In this document: one piece after another, positions 12,933 to 25,601 of the stretch
Layout: each line of letters starts with the position of its first letter
Numbering within the stretch: position 1 is the first letter of the stretch
Assembly (NCBI GenBank): GCA_004794785.1
Contig: SJOL01007233.1
Location: 92,229 to 156,228 of the forward strand
DNA length: 64,000 nt
Reading direction: 5' to 3'
Source: Opisthorchis felineus
Lineage: Eukaryota; Platyhelminthes; Trematoda; Opisthorchiida; Opisthorchiidae
The notes under the pieces: generated by a model
The model's input: only the letters and a program-made list of their open reading frames with translations
The model's database searches: none
What the model was told of the DNA's origin: nothing
Made by a program: the position numbers and the translations under genes

Positions 12933-13711
12933 CAACATGTGACATAAATGGCACACATCCTTCTCTACAGTGGAGTAAACTGATGTCCATCAGATAGCAG
13001 GAAGCTGCTGACGCGCGAGAAATATTCTATAAGAATGAAAAGTGTCCATCGACATTGAATAGAAAGTTTACTCTTTCAGTATGTGCAGAATCGAACAATG
13101 ACGACGGCACACTTCCAAAGAGAACACGTTTTGATCGGTCTACTATGATGTGCACTTTAGAGTGGGAAGACTTTTTGTTCCTGTGTTAACTCACAATTTG
13201 CAACATCCAATTGGAGGCTTGTAAACATCGTCCTGAAATCCATATGTAGATTAACTCTTACAAAAACAGCTACAATTTGTTCAAAATTGGTAAGCTTTCT
13301 AACATATCCATATACTTTTTATTTGATTTTTTTAACCTTCCGTTTGCGCTAGTGTATTGGCCAGCTAGTTACTAGAATGTGTCCCCACCAGAACAGCCAC
13401 AGTTTTGTAGCATAAGGATGACGCTATTTGTTTTTTTAGTGTTCAACATTATTGAGTCAGTTTTCAACAGTGAAGGCCAATTTCAAGGCTTCTTAAACAT
13501 TTACTCGTAGCCAACAGACAGGTTGCTTTCTCAGGATTAGAAATCAGCTTAGATTTCTCACCTTGAGTGAGCCGTCCATCCTGTGAGTTGAAGTTGCTCC
13601 TGGTGACCAGTTACCTGTGATGGATGACCTCATCCATGTTTAAAGTGGTTTAACTTGTTTAAAGTCTGAAAATTCACATGTGGAGCTTAAACGCTCACAA
13701 TCCGTCAATAC

Positions 13712-13720
13712 ATAAATATA
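13712..13720 (+). promoter_or_regulatory. TATA-like box of the plus-strand FN3 gene
   Basis: ATAAATATA lies 31-39 nt before the ATG at 13751, comparable to the box of the knottin gene at 4696. Promoter function is inferred from spacing. Confidence 0.4.
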
Positions 13721-13750
13721 GCACCACAGCAAATCTCTCAACTTCTGACA

Positions 13751-13802
13751 ATGAACTTCTACTTTCTCATGAGTTTCTCCGTCCTAACTACTCAATACTT
13801 GG
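13751..13802 (+). CDS. Exon 1: signal peptide
   Basis: Seventeen codons plus one base: Met, Asn, then a hydrophobic core (FYFLMSFSVL). It ends in phase 1 at a GTAAGA donor. Its length and phase match the signal exons at 4744 and 46822. No other ATG with a hydrophobic N-terminus fits between here and module A. Confidence 0.6.
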
Positions 13803-15298
13803 GTAAGAACTTGAGCATATGTTGTTTAAATTATCATTCGTCCTCAACGAAATTACCCTATGATGTAATCAAACTGGAAAAGGAATTGTCCACTTGCTCG
13901 CCTCTACAGTATGTGCATCAAAAAAGCAGCATCAGGGCAGGTAATCTACACGTCGGAGAAGTGAGTGAAAGGCTAAATACTGGTAAAGGATTCCGCGTTT
14001 GCTGAAGGTTTGTAGTCTGTTTAGCAAACCACCATATTTGGCCGGTATACGTTGAAGTGCACACGTAATTTGCTTTAAGCATTGAGATGTTTTCGGAACT
14101 GTTGCGTTCATTGGGTTCTGCTCGCACATTACACTACCCAAAAAGAGTTAGGCAATATGGCTATATACAAATCCGTTTTTTCTCGCCGTATTAGGCCTTC
14201 CGGGGCTGCGGATGGCTGGAGAATAAAGTTGATTCTGGCGTTTTGGTCGGCTGAATGAAATCCATCTTCCACATGCACGTTGCTTTTTCAACAAAGCTGG
14301 TTTATATGGACCTTTCTTTGGCGCTGGTTTCCGCTGAGAAGCGATTTGTCTTCCACCAAGCGAACAGAAGTTATGTCTGTTTCAGACTCGAAAACTCAAT
14401 AGTCGATGGTGTATGGAGAGTGAAATCAGTCACGCGTGTAATACAACCCTCAGTGGTTGAAGCTCTTTGAATTGCTACTACGGAAGTGATGACCGGGGTG
14501 ACGTAATTAATTAGAAGTTGAAATCCATGGCAATTGCAGGCCCAGCTGGAGTCTTTTCTCTTCATGGCATTTCGTAGTATCTTCTCTGAAAATTATGGCG
14601 CATGCAGGCGTCTCATTCAGCTTCTAAACTGACAGCTACACTTTTTTTAATTAATTGTTCACGCCAAAAGTTAATCCTCAGGGGCTAATCATTCGTCCTG
14701 GATACAAAAAGCTTATCGTACAACTGCCGGTGAATTCAAGTGGCCAGTCGGAGGCTATGGGCTATCGGATTTTAATTCAAGATGGAATCTGGTCGCGAAT
14801 CAACCATGTGCCGCCTGGTGGTCAAGAGACAATTTTCAAAGGCCTCATGCCGTGCCGCTACTACTGTGTCTCAGCGTATGCGTGGACAGCTCTTACACGA
14901 ATTCAGTTCATCGGGAAAGACTGTGAGCAGACAAAAATAAAATGTAAGTCTTAAAGCTCCATTTACTAAGTCGGGATTTGAAAACGTATGGAAAGCGGCT
15001 GAATGGTAATCGATAAGCCTAAGTTCTCGTTTTAGGCTTGGTATAACGTAAAAGAGGTTGTGCTGGGTGTTGAAATCAGAAATCAGGCATGTGCAGCAGA
15101 GCTGAAAAGGCTTGCGCGGGGGCAGACGATTTAATTCTGTTTTCAGATATGTCTTGTTGTTCATGCTACGTTCACTTGGGCTTCGCCCTCCACCAGCTCC
15201 CAAATCCAGTTTTACTTTACACAACTGGCGTGCATTAGGACGGCATTACCGCATAACCTATCTTGAAAGTCACACAAAAGCACAAAAGCACACGGCAC

Positions 15299-15341
<43 letters not shown>

Positions 15342-16763
15342 TGCAAAGATCGAGGGTAAGTTTGGAAACTAATAGCTTCAGATACCACAGTTTTAGGGTG
15401 CTAATTGGTTGGTTATGATGTTAACATGTTCAAATCATGCGTTAGTTACGCTTGCGTTCCTGCTACGTGGTTCACTCATGGTCCCATTTCTGTGTTGTTT
15501 GTCAGATTTGAATGCGATTCGTGACTTCCAAGTAATTAGTCTGGCATCGGGAACCGAACAAGCTGTTCATTGGAAGCGACCAGCAGGCTTGTCGAAGTGC
15601 GGGCTCTTGCATTATAACCTGATTTATCGAGAAAGAAAATCCACAACCGAACGTCTTTGGTTCACTTCAGAAGGCCCACACCTAATCAGTGGCTTGCAAC
15701 CAAACACCGAATATTACTACAGCGTCCGAGCATACTTAGGTGAATTACACAGCTCAGAGTCGGGCTGGCAATACTCCAAGACCAAAGAAGGTATGGACGA
15801 ATTCTTACCACTTTTATTGTCGTCAGCCACCGGTACAAAACTAACGTGATATTTTCTACCGTGACGGACATGAAAAGTCGGTTACAACAAATCTAAAGTT
15901 CAGGTCACATTGTCCGTCAATCAGCAGGTATTCTGTGCAAAACAACTTCCTGTTGTTCAGAGAGATCTCTGAGATAAGTTGATATAGATGAATGCGTGGT
16001 TGTTAAATCTTTAATGGGCATGAATATACAAGCATGAATATGAAGTTTCACCCTGCTAGTGATCAGCTGACCTGTGACAATAATTATAGAAAACCTGAAG
16101 CACCTTTGGACTACAGTCAATACATACATGCGTATCAACCTGTGGTCAATTATATGGAACAAAAAACTGCCTCATTTTTTCATCCGGGCACATCTGATAA
16201 AGTAACTTTCACTAGTTCACTGGAATTAACGTTTGACGACACCTCTTAAACTTTCTTTGTCCCTAACTTCGGAGCTAGATAAACAAGCATAATGACATAA
16301 GCATAGTTCTAATCAGATGAGACGGAAAATGGAATTTTACTGTTACTCATGAGAAGAATAATTTTTGTCCGATATAGTACATCGCCTAGAAGGTTGATGA
16401 GATCAAATCAGCGGGCTGTTGCGAGTTTCGACCTGTTTCAGACTCGGTAAATATGCCAAATTTTTACCCATCTTATCTTGTTATAGAGTATCATGTATTG
16501 GGCATATTTGCAGTTAAACACAGAGTTGAAAACTGAGGATCTACCGTAGAACTATTGCTATAATGTTGCTCTTGATGTTCTCGAAATAGGGCTGCGGTTC
16601 TAAGATTGCCTTGGGGCAACAGGCAAATAATGTGACCCCAAACCCATTTTTCTCCACTGACTGCTGTACCCATAAGTATGGTGATGCTTCTTTGAGCGGT
16701 GACCACCCTTTTAGCCTCAAAGTAGTCAGTAAACTCTCAACCAAACTGTTTGACGAGATTATA

Positions 16764-16797
<34 letters not shown>

Positions 16798-17743
16798 GCT
16801 ATATATATACATAGCTCTGAAGAAAAGCACATTAAGGAAGCATCCGAGGGATACAATATTCTGATCAAAAATACAAGTGTTCGTATCTAAAGTTCTATTT
16901 TTGATAATGACGCAACTAAAATGCATCTCAGAAAAACCTTATAACCACTACAAGCCCTTTTCAATCACCTGAAAACTCATCAACATATTAAAATTTACGG
17001 TTTTTGACCACGAAGTTACCTTGACGAACACCAAAACTCACATCTGAATTAAAGCTGATGCCTGATGTAAGTGCATCTACCTTTGTGGTGACCACCGCTT
17101 ACCAACAGTGGCTTGAGACAGGATGATTTTGCCCATAACTTTGTAAGTGACACCCTCCCACAGGTATGTGCTTCTTCTGGCAGTGCCATGATTCACGGTT
17201 TCTCTAGTAAGGTAAACCGACTTGATCAGCAGATGAGAGCAACACTTTCCAGGTCCATGGAATCACATCTCTTTTGCTGTTTGTCTGTCCCGTGGTTACT
17301 TTTGTTTTCCGTCTGAATCACGTTATCCCAGTTCTAACAAAAATTTTAGAAGAACGTCTACCGGATATGTAAAAGGTATGCGTTCTCAGCGAACCCATAA
17401 AGAAAGTGTTAATGTATTCATCTTTTTATCCGCTCTTTCTGAGATTTTTTATTTCGTCCTTCAGGACTGGGACCACCGAAGCCGTACAAAGCACAGGCTA
17501 TTCCAACAGTAGGGGGTTTTCGACTGACCTGGAATTTGCCAACAAAAGAATCTAGTCAACACGTGAAGAAATACTTGGTTTCATTCGGAACTGAGGCTTT
17601 TCTCTTTATCAATAAGGGAGAGCTGGAATATGCGTTTACCGGGCTGCCTTCCTGTCAAACCCTCAATCTCAGTTTACAATCAATATCATACTCAAACAAA
17701 GCTTCGTCGAAAATATACGAGTGTGTTACTACTCTTGGTACTG
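13751..17743 (+). CDS. Secreted protein with three FN3 modules (plus-strand copy), 3' end unresolved
   Basis: Four exons are proposed: 13751-13802 (signal peptide), 14671-14943 (module A, 273 nt), 15506-15790 (module B, 285 nt) and 17465-17743 (module C, 279 nt). Every junction is phase 1 with GT-AG borders, so the reading frame runs through without a stop for about 296 residues. Modules B and C show FN3 hallmarks: a Trp in strand B (VHWKRP, LTWNLP), and in B a Tyr in strand C (LHYNLIY) and the L-x-P-x-T-x-Y loop (LQPNTEYYY). FN3 domains usually mediate extracellular protein contacts, so a secreted or surface role is expected. Module C ends in a good donor (GTAAGT), so at least one more exon follows; I could not identify it. 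The gene is paralogous to the minus-strand gene at 35.6-46.8 kb, module for module. Specific function is not known. Confidence 0.7.
14671..14943 (+). CDS. Exon 2: FN3-like module A
   Basis: 273 nt, phase 1 to phase 1; AAAAG acceptor and TGTAAGT donor. It encodes VNPQ..., then a YRILIQDGIWSR strand and LMPCRYYCVSAYA near the end. It aligns with the 273-nt exon at 40497-40769 of the minus-strand paralogue (YQIEIQNGQWTR, LEPCHFYTVSVTT). The strand B Trp is absent, so it is a divergent FN3. Confidence 0.7.
15304..15336 (+). repeat. (TA)n microsatellite in an intron
   Basis: About 16 perfect TA units inside the intron between modules A and B of the plus-strand FN3 gene. Confidence 0.95.
15506..15790 (+). 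CDS. Exon 3: FN3 module B
   Basis: 285 nt, phase 1 to phase 1; acceptor TTTGTCAG, donor GGTATGG. It is the clearest FN3 module: SGTEQAVHWKRP, LHYNLIYRE, GPHLISGLQPNTEYYYSVRAYLGEL. Its paralogue at 36454-36738 has exactly the same length and shares SLSSGTEQ..W, a LHY strand and the L-x-P-x-T-x-Y-Y loop. Confidence 0.8.
16759..16810 (+). repeat. (AT)n microsatellite in an intron
   Basis: Interrupted AT/TA run of about 50 bases in the intron between modules B and C. No other function is seen. Confidence 0.9.
17465..17743 (+). CDS. Exon 4: FN3 module C
   Basis: 279 nt, phase 1 to phase 1; acceptor CGTCCTTCAG, donor GTAAGT. It contains GGFRLTWNLPTK, a KKYLVSFG strand and LPSCQTLNLSLQSIS. It aligns with the 276-nt exon at 35635-35910 (SGNLTWRLPVK, QKYNLIFEG). 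The donor shows the gene continues, but the next exon is not found with confidence. Confidence 0.7.
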
Positions 17744-20700
17744 GTAAGTTGACAAGCCGCCCATACACCGACATTAGCTACACAATAACGTAGAAGGTAA
17801 ACGTCATTCAGGGCATTATCTCGGGATTTACATCAAAAATCAGTGCTCGGTTTGTGGAGAAATTTGCAAAGATGTGAGTACTGCTTCAAAATGATCTAAA
17901 GGGCGTTTTTTGGAGTTCTGTCTCATAATGCAAGAATTTAAAATGGATATAGGCTAACTGCCTTGCTTTTGACAATTTCAAAGATCTGTCCAGCAGCCGT
18001 TTCTGCCCCGACATTGTTTGTCCTTTTGGTGACTTGTCCCACCCAGCTAGACTTCCGCGACCATAACTTTGGATCTCATGTCACACTGGTGTTGTGGGGC
18101 GTTCAGTAAATTGAGCTTCACATTTCGAGTGGCTTGTTTTCGGGACACGCAAGTTAGATTTGTGTTTTGGCCTAAAGCTGTTGTGGGTTAAACACCTTCC
18201 ATCTCTAGCCAAAGGGTTTTCTGACAATCGCCTGACTCGCGAAAATTAAAGAACAACTTTTGGAACTCTACTCACTTCCGTAGAATGTACTATTCACAAA
18301 ATATGCGGGATTTCTCCAGTCCCACCAAGCAGTTCTACTGAGTCCTATGAGATTATTCTTGTCCTTCAAAAGTAATATCCATAGTTTATTTGCCATTGAA
18401 AATCCTAGAAAGACTTGGCGTTGCTATTTAGAATCTTTAGACTATATCCCGCGTTTTGTGTTTTTTGTTAAGGAGCTGGCTAGAATTTTGTTAACAGTAA
18501 GGAACTTTCTTACGGTAAGCTTGCCCCCAGTTAACAGTGTCCTTGGTCTAGACTTCCCTTGTGTCACTGTCAATTCCCAACGGTCTAGGTCATAAGCCAC
18601 TGATTTTACGTGATAAAAAGTTATCTTCATGTGTTCCATCTTGCTAGTAGTTCACTGTTTCCACACTTGCACTTTTAAATGAGGAGACTTCAGGCATACG
18701 AATACAGGGTCGTCATATGTTTCGGCCCAACGTTCCGTCCCGGGCTTTCAACGGTAGTTTCTGCCGGCTCTCTCAGATGAGCTCTATTCGAGATCAATTT
18801 GTAGCAAGACACGTAGTATTTAAACAGACTTTACTGATTGGTTTCGCTGAGCACAAAATTCACATTCGCTTTTCTATGAGCACGAGTATCAGCTGTAGTA
18901 GTCAATGCTTTGGTTTAGGACTTATCCAGCTGGAATCCGACCCGTACACAACAAGGTTCAGTTAAATGGTATGACAAGAAAGAGTAAGCTAACCTGGGTT
19001 GCAGCAACCGGTTCAAGCCTATGATGGGCAAGATTTGGGATGCCGCATGGACCACAAGAACTAGTTGTCCGGTGGGACTAGCTATTCGAAGACCATGAGC
19101 TTAAATCTCACGCAATGAAAAAGAACAGATATATGTTCGCATTTCTGGGCATGCATAATACACTACTTATATATACCTGTTAGGAATGACCAGAGTGGAA
19201 CTTAGACGAATTGTGTACATTTGACACACATTAACCCGTTTGACCGCAGCTCAGTATATCGGTACCAATTCTAACTGCGGTGGTACCATGAAGTGCACTG
19301 CAAATATTTCCGTTCCGTTTACGGCGATTCCGTTCAAGAAAAAACAGCCTTATACAGCAATCCACAAACGAAACTAGTCCTTGCGGTTCTGGTGTCTCCG
19401 CCGGTGCAACCTTTTAAAACGAATGAGAGCATGAGTTAAATATTTTGGTCGTTTCGGTGGATGGACTACCTGAGTAGAGAACGGGGTAGTGAGTATGTTT
19501 TCGGGTCCCTAAACCAGCCGCACGGAACTGGTACTCTTATTTGAAATCATCCGAGCAATCAAATTATCATATACTGTAAAAGAGTGTATGTTGAGGACAT
19601 TTTGTGCCTTTATTTGGCTGGATCTGAGTTCAGGAACAAGTGTGTACCCAACTTAATGGCGCAGTGATTTCCCCTCACAAGGACAACGCCAGGACACCTC
19701 AAATTTATTTCATTTGGTGGAACCAAGTCTCCACCAAGTTCCAATTACTTGCTTCATAAAGAAGGATTTTTTGCTTGCGCAAACTGTGATTAAAATGACT
19801 GTGCACTCAAAAATTCTCCCATATGTACCTTATCAGATTAAGCGTCAACCAAGGATGATTGTTTTTGTCAATCCAAATCGCATAGAACTCGTGTATTATT
19901 TTAGTTACTCAGAAAATAGCCGCTTTTTTCCTCCAAAGAAACTGCTCTGTAGCAAACTTAGTTGCTTTTTTCTGTACAGGTGTTGTTGTTAGAAACATCC
20001 ACACCAAAATAAGCTGTTTCAGCTCATCATGTGCATGTATATGTCGACTTGTTCTTTTGAGCACCATGATAAATCCCAACCTTTCAGTATCCCTCAAATG
20101 TGGAGACGACAGACATTCAAATTTCGGAAATCAACCGGAATCTTTTCTCCTTTCTACTAAACTCCATCAATTCAGTTTTACCCTTTAAATTAAAAAATGT
20201 TCTCATCGTAGCAGTTGTCTGCTGGTCCCGTAATGGGACCACCAAATGAAGCATACACGCGTTTGAATGTGACAATCAGTTAGACAGTGAAACACCACTC
20301 TCCGCCCAACCAACATTACGAGTGGTGACACAATATAACCTGCATTATTACTTTCTGGCTAGGGACGACAAACGAAGTTTTAGGCTACTGGACCTGATGA
20401 ATGTTTTTTGCTTTCACACGCTTATTATGTTCCTGATTCTTCGCGTGAATGTCATAAATTCAACCATAGTCAACCTAGCTATAAGGCAGTCGCAGCTATT
20501 GGAGTGTGGACTGCCAGTGTCACCAGATTCAGACGGTTCTGTAAGGCTTGGTGATGGCAATCACAGAAATGATGATACAACACTGTAAGATGCTTCTTCC
20601 GAGGAAATTTCAGTCATTCAGGTGCTTCTTGTGCAGAGCCGCTCTATGTCCTTTTGTTGACAAACTAGATCGAATAACACACATCGAGGCCCTCGATTTG

Positions 20701-21336
20701 GGCAATTGGCTGGCGATAAGCTTTACGCTGTCTCTTCCCTGGGTAAGAAAGTTAAGGTTGTACATACCACCAATTTTCTCCCCTAGATGGCTAAAATACT
20801 GAGGAATTCTGAGAATCATGAGAATGCTGATAATTCTTAGGACCCCACTGTCGTTGGTCCAACATTCTCGAACAACGTAGATCAGGAGTTTTTTAAGATA
20901 TGGCCACGGGATTTTCTGTGCAGGCAAAGCCTTTGGGAAAGAATATGTGAATAACCCTTAGGTGTTTGATATGTGTTAAACAGGTTCCTTGTGAAGCGCA
21001 TTAAAATCCGCATTCTCGAAATGAAATTTTGGCACTAAACTTATTAGCCATTGATTTTTTGTCTCCTCCTTTGCCAAAGCACATTTTCACTGCCACTGGG
21101 TCGGATCGTGCAGTGGGCGAAAAAAGTATCGAAGATATCACTGTAATATTGATGGTCTACGATCTATCGGCTTTCGTCGACCACGAATAAAGCTAGTAGA
21201 AAATTTGTTGCCCTGTACATGTGGATGTCACCTCCACACTAAATTACCAGTATTCAACCTAACACGGCCCCAAACAGAGAAAACATTCACGTTGTTCTGC
21301 CACTTTGAAAGCCTCGATTTCAATCGTTTTCCTCCA

Positions 21337-21369
21337 CATCGTCATCGTCATCATCATCATTATCATCAC
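21337..21369 (+). repeat. (CAT)n-like simple repeat
   Basis: Imperfect CAT/CGT trinucleotide run. Short and unremarkable. Confidence 0.85.
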
Positions 21370-22272
21370 TGGCAGCTCCATAAGAACTGAATGCCGGCGT
21401 GTCGTCATCTCACAACCATAACTTTAGGAATCTAGGCGTAAAAGGAGGCACAAATTGGGGAACGAAGTCGTTCTATTCTTCCAAACCATTTAAGGAGGTT
21501 ACGTCTCACAGAGTTAGTCGGACATTCTGGATCGTTACTGACAGCAAGGATGCTATTTTGTTCGGTTTTATTGGTATTTGTTTGACTAAGTTTCTTTTAT
21601 CAATGCAATCTTATCATGCTTGACTGTCGCTTGCTGCCCTCCGTAAAAGTTTTTAGGCCGCCGTATGGATTTTGATGACGCTGATGCTAGAACTTTTGTT
21701 GTACTGAGAGTTCGCCTTGTGATTACCACCCTGTTTCTACCACTAGACCTATAGACTGGCACAAAAATTAACTCACCCCGTTGGTCGGAGTTTCTCGAGG
21801 ATCCGAATTAGAACGCCTCAGCAGTTCACTTCTTAAGAGCATCTTGCTATGTGTCATTGAGGTAAATGAACTACTGCACTGCTGTAGGATCTACCTGGGA
21901 GCGTCTCCATGCCCGGGTACTGCACCTTGCCCGACCGAGGGAAGTGCCGTTGAGACGTACAATAATAAGAATGGTTCTGCATGATAAACTAAAGGATTCT
22001 TCCGAACCACGCCTATCACAAACAGCAAGCTCATTTCCGAGCAAAATGACACAGGCAATATGCATTTACTTGGGCTTGTAAAGTAACACCAGTTGCCTTG
22101 TATTTTGATCTGTTTTCAACTCATAAAATATCTTTGATGCATGCCTGAAAAAAATTTTTTCTTTGATTGTCCCCTCAAAATTTTGCATGCAATTTCATGG
22201 GCACAAACGTGTTGTGCACCATTTAATGAAAGATACCGATGTACGCGGCTTAGAGAACCCATGTCTCATTTT

Positions 22273-22428
22273 CAGCAAGAACCAACAAATCCAGAACATT
22301 TGCTGCCTGAATGCAAAGAAGTACAAGTGTCCGTTGGTCTTTGACCTTTGAATGTTCTTTAGGCTGGAGCCAAGAATGGATGGGCAGTCTATATACCCTC
22401 AACACCTTTGAGAATTCAATAAAATAAA
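22273..22428 (+). other. Possible 3' end of a plus-strand transcript
   Basis: An acceptor-like CTCATTTTCAG ends near 22278. One frame continues with NICCLNAKKYKCP and stops at 22351, and two overlapping AATAAA signals follow at 22418-22428. The arrangement looks like a terminal exon with polyadenylation site. The phase-1 reading needed for the FN3 gene gives only a short tail before a stop, so it is unclear whether this is the end of that gene, of another small gene, or chance. Confidence 0.25.
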
Positions 22429-25292
22429 TATGTTGGACATGATAAAATCCACGTATTTTTCATGTTGTATAGGACAAGGAGTTATATCGAATAATTCCTC
22501 GGGTGGTTTAGAAAGTCCAAGTATTCCGTCTACGAAATTTCGTTTTTTATTAAAAAACCGTGTAGCAATATTACAAGATAAATCCCTCCAAAGACGGAAG
22601 TCATGGGTTGTCCTCCTTCTCTGGGAAATTACACTGTATATTTTTTAAACAAAATACACCAGGTGTGTCAAGTATTTAATCACTCGTCAGACCAAGCCAG
22701 GTTTTGTGCTGGCGCATCGAATACAGAACCAGCAAGAGACTCCCGTATCCAAAATGTTACAGAGCGTTTACTAATATATACTCACGCCAACCGTGCAAGC
22801 CTGAGCATGCATACATTTTCTGTGCAAGAGAACATTTAATTTATGCCACTGTTCATTACCGGCGCCGCGTGATTTACGTGCTCCTCGGAACCTCACCAAT
22901 TTTCATACAAGCGATCGCTGGAAAGTGTCATTTCAACAAAAAACGTCATGTTTAACAGTCTTGTGTGAATTAGGTGAATTTGTGTGAATGTGGGCTCTTA
23001 GTTCTTATAAGCCAAATGATTTTGGAAAATGTGGATAAGTCTAGGTAGAACAGTGAAACGTGACGTTTTAGACAAAAGCATTTGGCGCAAAAAAACAAAC
23101 TTTGTTCATTTTCAAACGTTGGAGTAAAAAACAGGGGTCTTTGCTTCAGCACAACCTGAGCCTAAAGAAGGTTCAGATAGAATAGCTGTAATAGTCCGGT
23201 AAGTGAACCTATCTCGAGTAGTTGTGGTGGTACGTGAGAAAGCCAACGCCAAAGGAACCCCATAACCCCGTTTGTTCGCCTACAATGACCCCCGGGATAA
23301 CATTTTCGGTGAGCTCCTAAATTATTAGAGCAGTAGATTAGAGTAGTAGGTTGGCGTATATTTACCATCATTTTGAATGTTCAATCATGCCAACTCTCTT
23401 TGTTTCTCAGTAACTCTAGTCATACTTGCCACTTTTCTCGCAGAAAACTGCCAATCACAGTGGTCAAACACGAGAACTATTTCCTCCAGGCATACCACAA
23501 GGCAAGAATTGCAAAAAATACCGAAGTCTTAATGTCCTGTTGACAATCGGGCGCACATTCACAACACATCTTTAATTTGTATTTGCTCTGGACACAAATG
23601 TACTAATATATAAACCACAGGCTTTTCCAATCGATTTTACCTCTGCTATACTGTTCTTCCACATTTCATATCCCGTCTTTTGCGCGCTTGCCTTGCTAAT
23701 GGAAAATTTTTCACAATGAAGGCGGATGGAACTGTGAAATTCCACGAGTCGTGAGGCTCTTACATTAAAAAAAATAATTTTGAGAAAATCCACTGAGGAT
23801 GAGTCACGTTCTTGTTATTCTCGTAGTGAAGGGCTGTTTGTAAGTCGCCATTTATAACTCATATTACTCCTTGCCTTGCAGAGAATGGGAAGAATGACTG
23901 TATTGTGCTTGTGATAGGTCTTTGAGACCTGATTTCAAATGAGCAAGAGTCAGGACCGGAATCCAGGTTCATTAGATATTCTTGTCTCGCAATCCAGTGT
24001 GTGAAGTTAGACTTAATTAATTATAATTATATAGATACGACACTCTGACATCTGTATTCGGGTTCATAGTTGTGCGTATGGATTCTAGGTCTGACTATTA
24101 AAGGTTCCCATTCAACCGAAGTAAGCAAAATATAAATCAGTGCTACGTAAAAAGTGCGTGCGTGCCATTAAGCACGGTAGAGTTTGCTCTACAATCTACT
24201 GCACAGAGCAATCGTGGTACAATTTTACTCCCAACATCTCTGTCACCTGTGTCGAGATTTCGGCAAACTGTCACTATATTGGTCTTGATTGGCTGCCTTA
24301 AGTGGACCACAGTCATAGGATACGCCAAAAGTTTAGAATCTATCGGTTAAGCTGTCGTTAGAAAAGTCCGTAGAGAAAATATTTCACTTCCGTCTCTTTA
24401 ATTTATCGCGGAAAGCGAAGCCTTGTTAGTGTTTAAGGAATTTACCAAAAACGCCGAAAAGACCCAAAGTGATCATGCTCAAGCGAGGATGGGAAAACCA
24501 TCTCCTGTGTGGGAATTACAGAGAAATTCCATGATACGCATCATGCGACCGGGCAGTCATCGATGGGTTTGAGTTATTACCTGGGTACAGTTTTTACTCA
24601 CCAGTCAGTCAGGTACTGACGTAAATAGTGTCACTGTAGCAATATTTTCCGGATGAGAGCATATCAAGACAGGCCTTGTAGTAATCTTAATCTAGATGGC
24701 GTCTTGTGGTAATGGTCTGTCAATAACTACGGCATGCTGAGATCAAGTGAAAAAAATAACGGGATTTCATGCAAACTTCTACGATGTGCATTATAAGATG
24801 TATTACTGGAATATGAAACCGAAAAACATGGTATGACCCTCCGCTCCCTAACTTTGAACGGGTAATTCCGCATCCTTTCATAATGCCAACTTAGATGTCA
24901 ACCATGCACGAAGGGCAAAGAATGTCTCCGTGATGGGGACCTATGGTCTTTAGCGCGCTGAGTCTTAAATCGGGTCTGACTGACGCCGCTTGCAGGAAAT
25001 TGCCAAAATCACTGGAAATGCATTACAATACAACTCAAGCACTGTGAAGTACTGCAGGGTTGTTTACGCCTGAGGAACGTCAGTGGCACCGCGCAGTTCA
25101 TCATGGTTTCGTACAAAGAAACGCTGACAGTCTGCTAGGATTCGTTCAGGATTATACGGGTACTTACAAAGTTCTGAGATTGATTGGTTCTGAATAATAT
25201 GCTACAACAACATCGTTTGCATGGCTGGCTTACCAATTTTCTTTACAAACGAGTCAGCTGAAATCTGTTAGCGGTGGACGAAGCGCATAAAT

Positions 25293-25601
25293 ATGCTGGA
25301 AGGAAGTAGTAGTAACCAAGAACTTCACGGTATTTCCGAAGCCGTTTGTCTGCATAGCCTTTACAATGATTTAAAAACACTGCAGTGTTACATGCGACTC
25401 CTGGTCATCTCATCTGATAAGGAAGAGATACGTGGACTTGCGAAATTGATTCTCTGTCGCTGCAGCGGTGTCCACATTTCCAAATTCGTGGTAATTCACC
25501 GAGAGCATTTACTGACCATCAGAGGAACTGAATGCACATATCTGCAATTCATTCTTAGATCTATTGCCCAGATATGGATGTCTCACAGAAAATATGAATA
25601 A
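25293..25601 (+). other. Unassigned open frame, 102 codons
   Basis: ATG-initiated frame of 102 codons with seven cysteines and mixed hydrophobic and basic residues. No signal peptide, domain or convincing neighbouring signal is seen. It could be chance. Confidence 0.15.

Larger units (their letters stand above)
5176..13700. other. Gene-poor stretch with simple and dispersed repeats
   Basis: No supported gene is seen over about 8.5 kb. It contains a composite repeat copy (5.63-5.90 kb), an (ATT)12 microsatellite (8965-9000), a TATA/CATATG-rich block (12839-12932) and one 104-codon open frame at 9205-9519 of unknown meaning. The remainder is unannotated unique-looking sequence. Confidence 0.45.
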
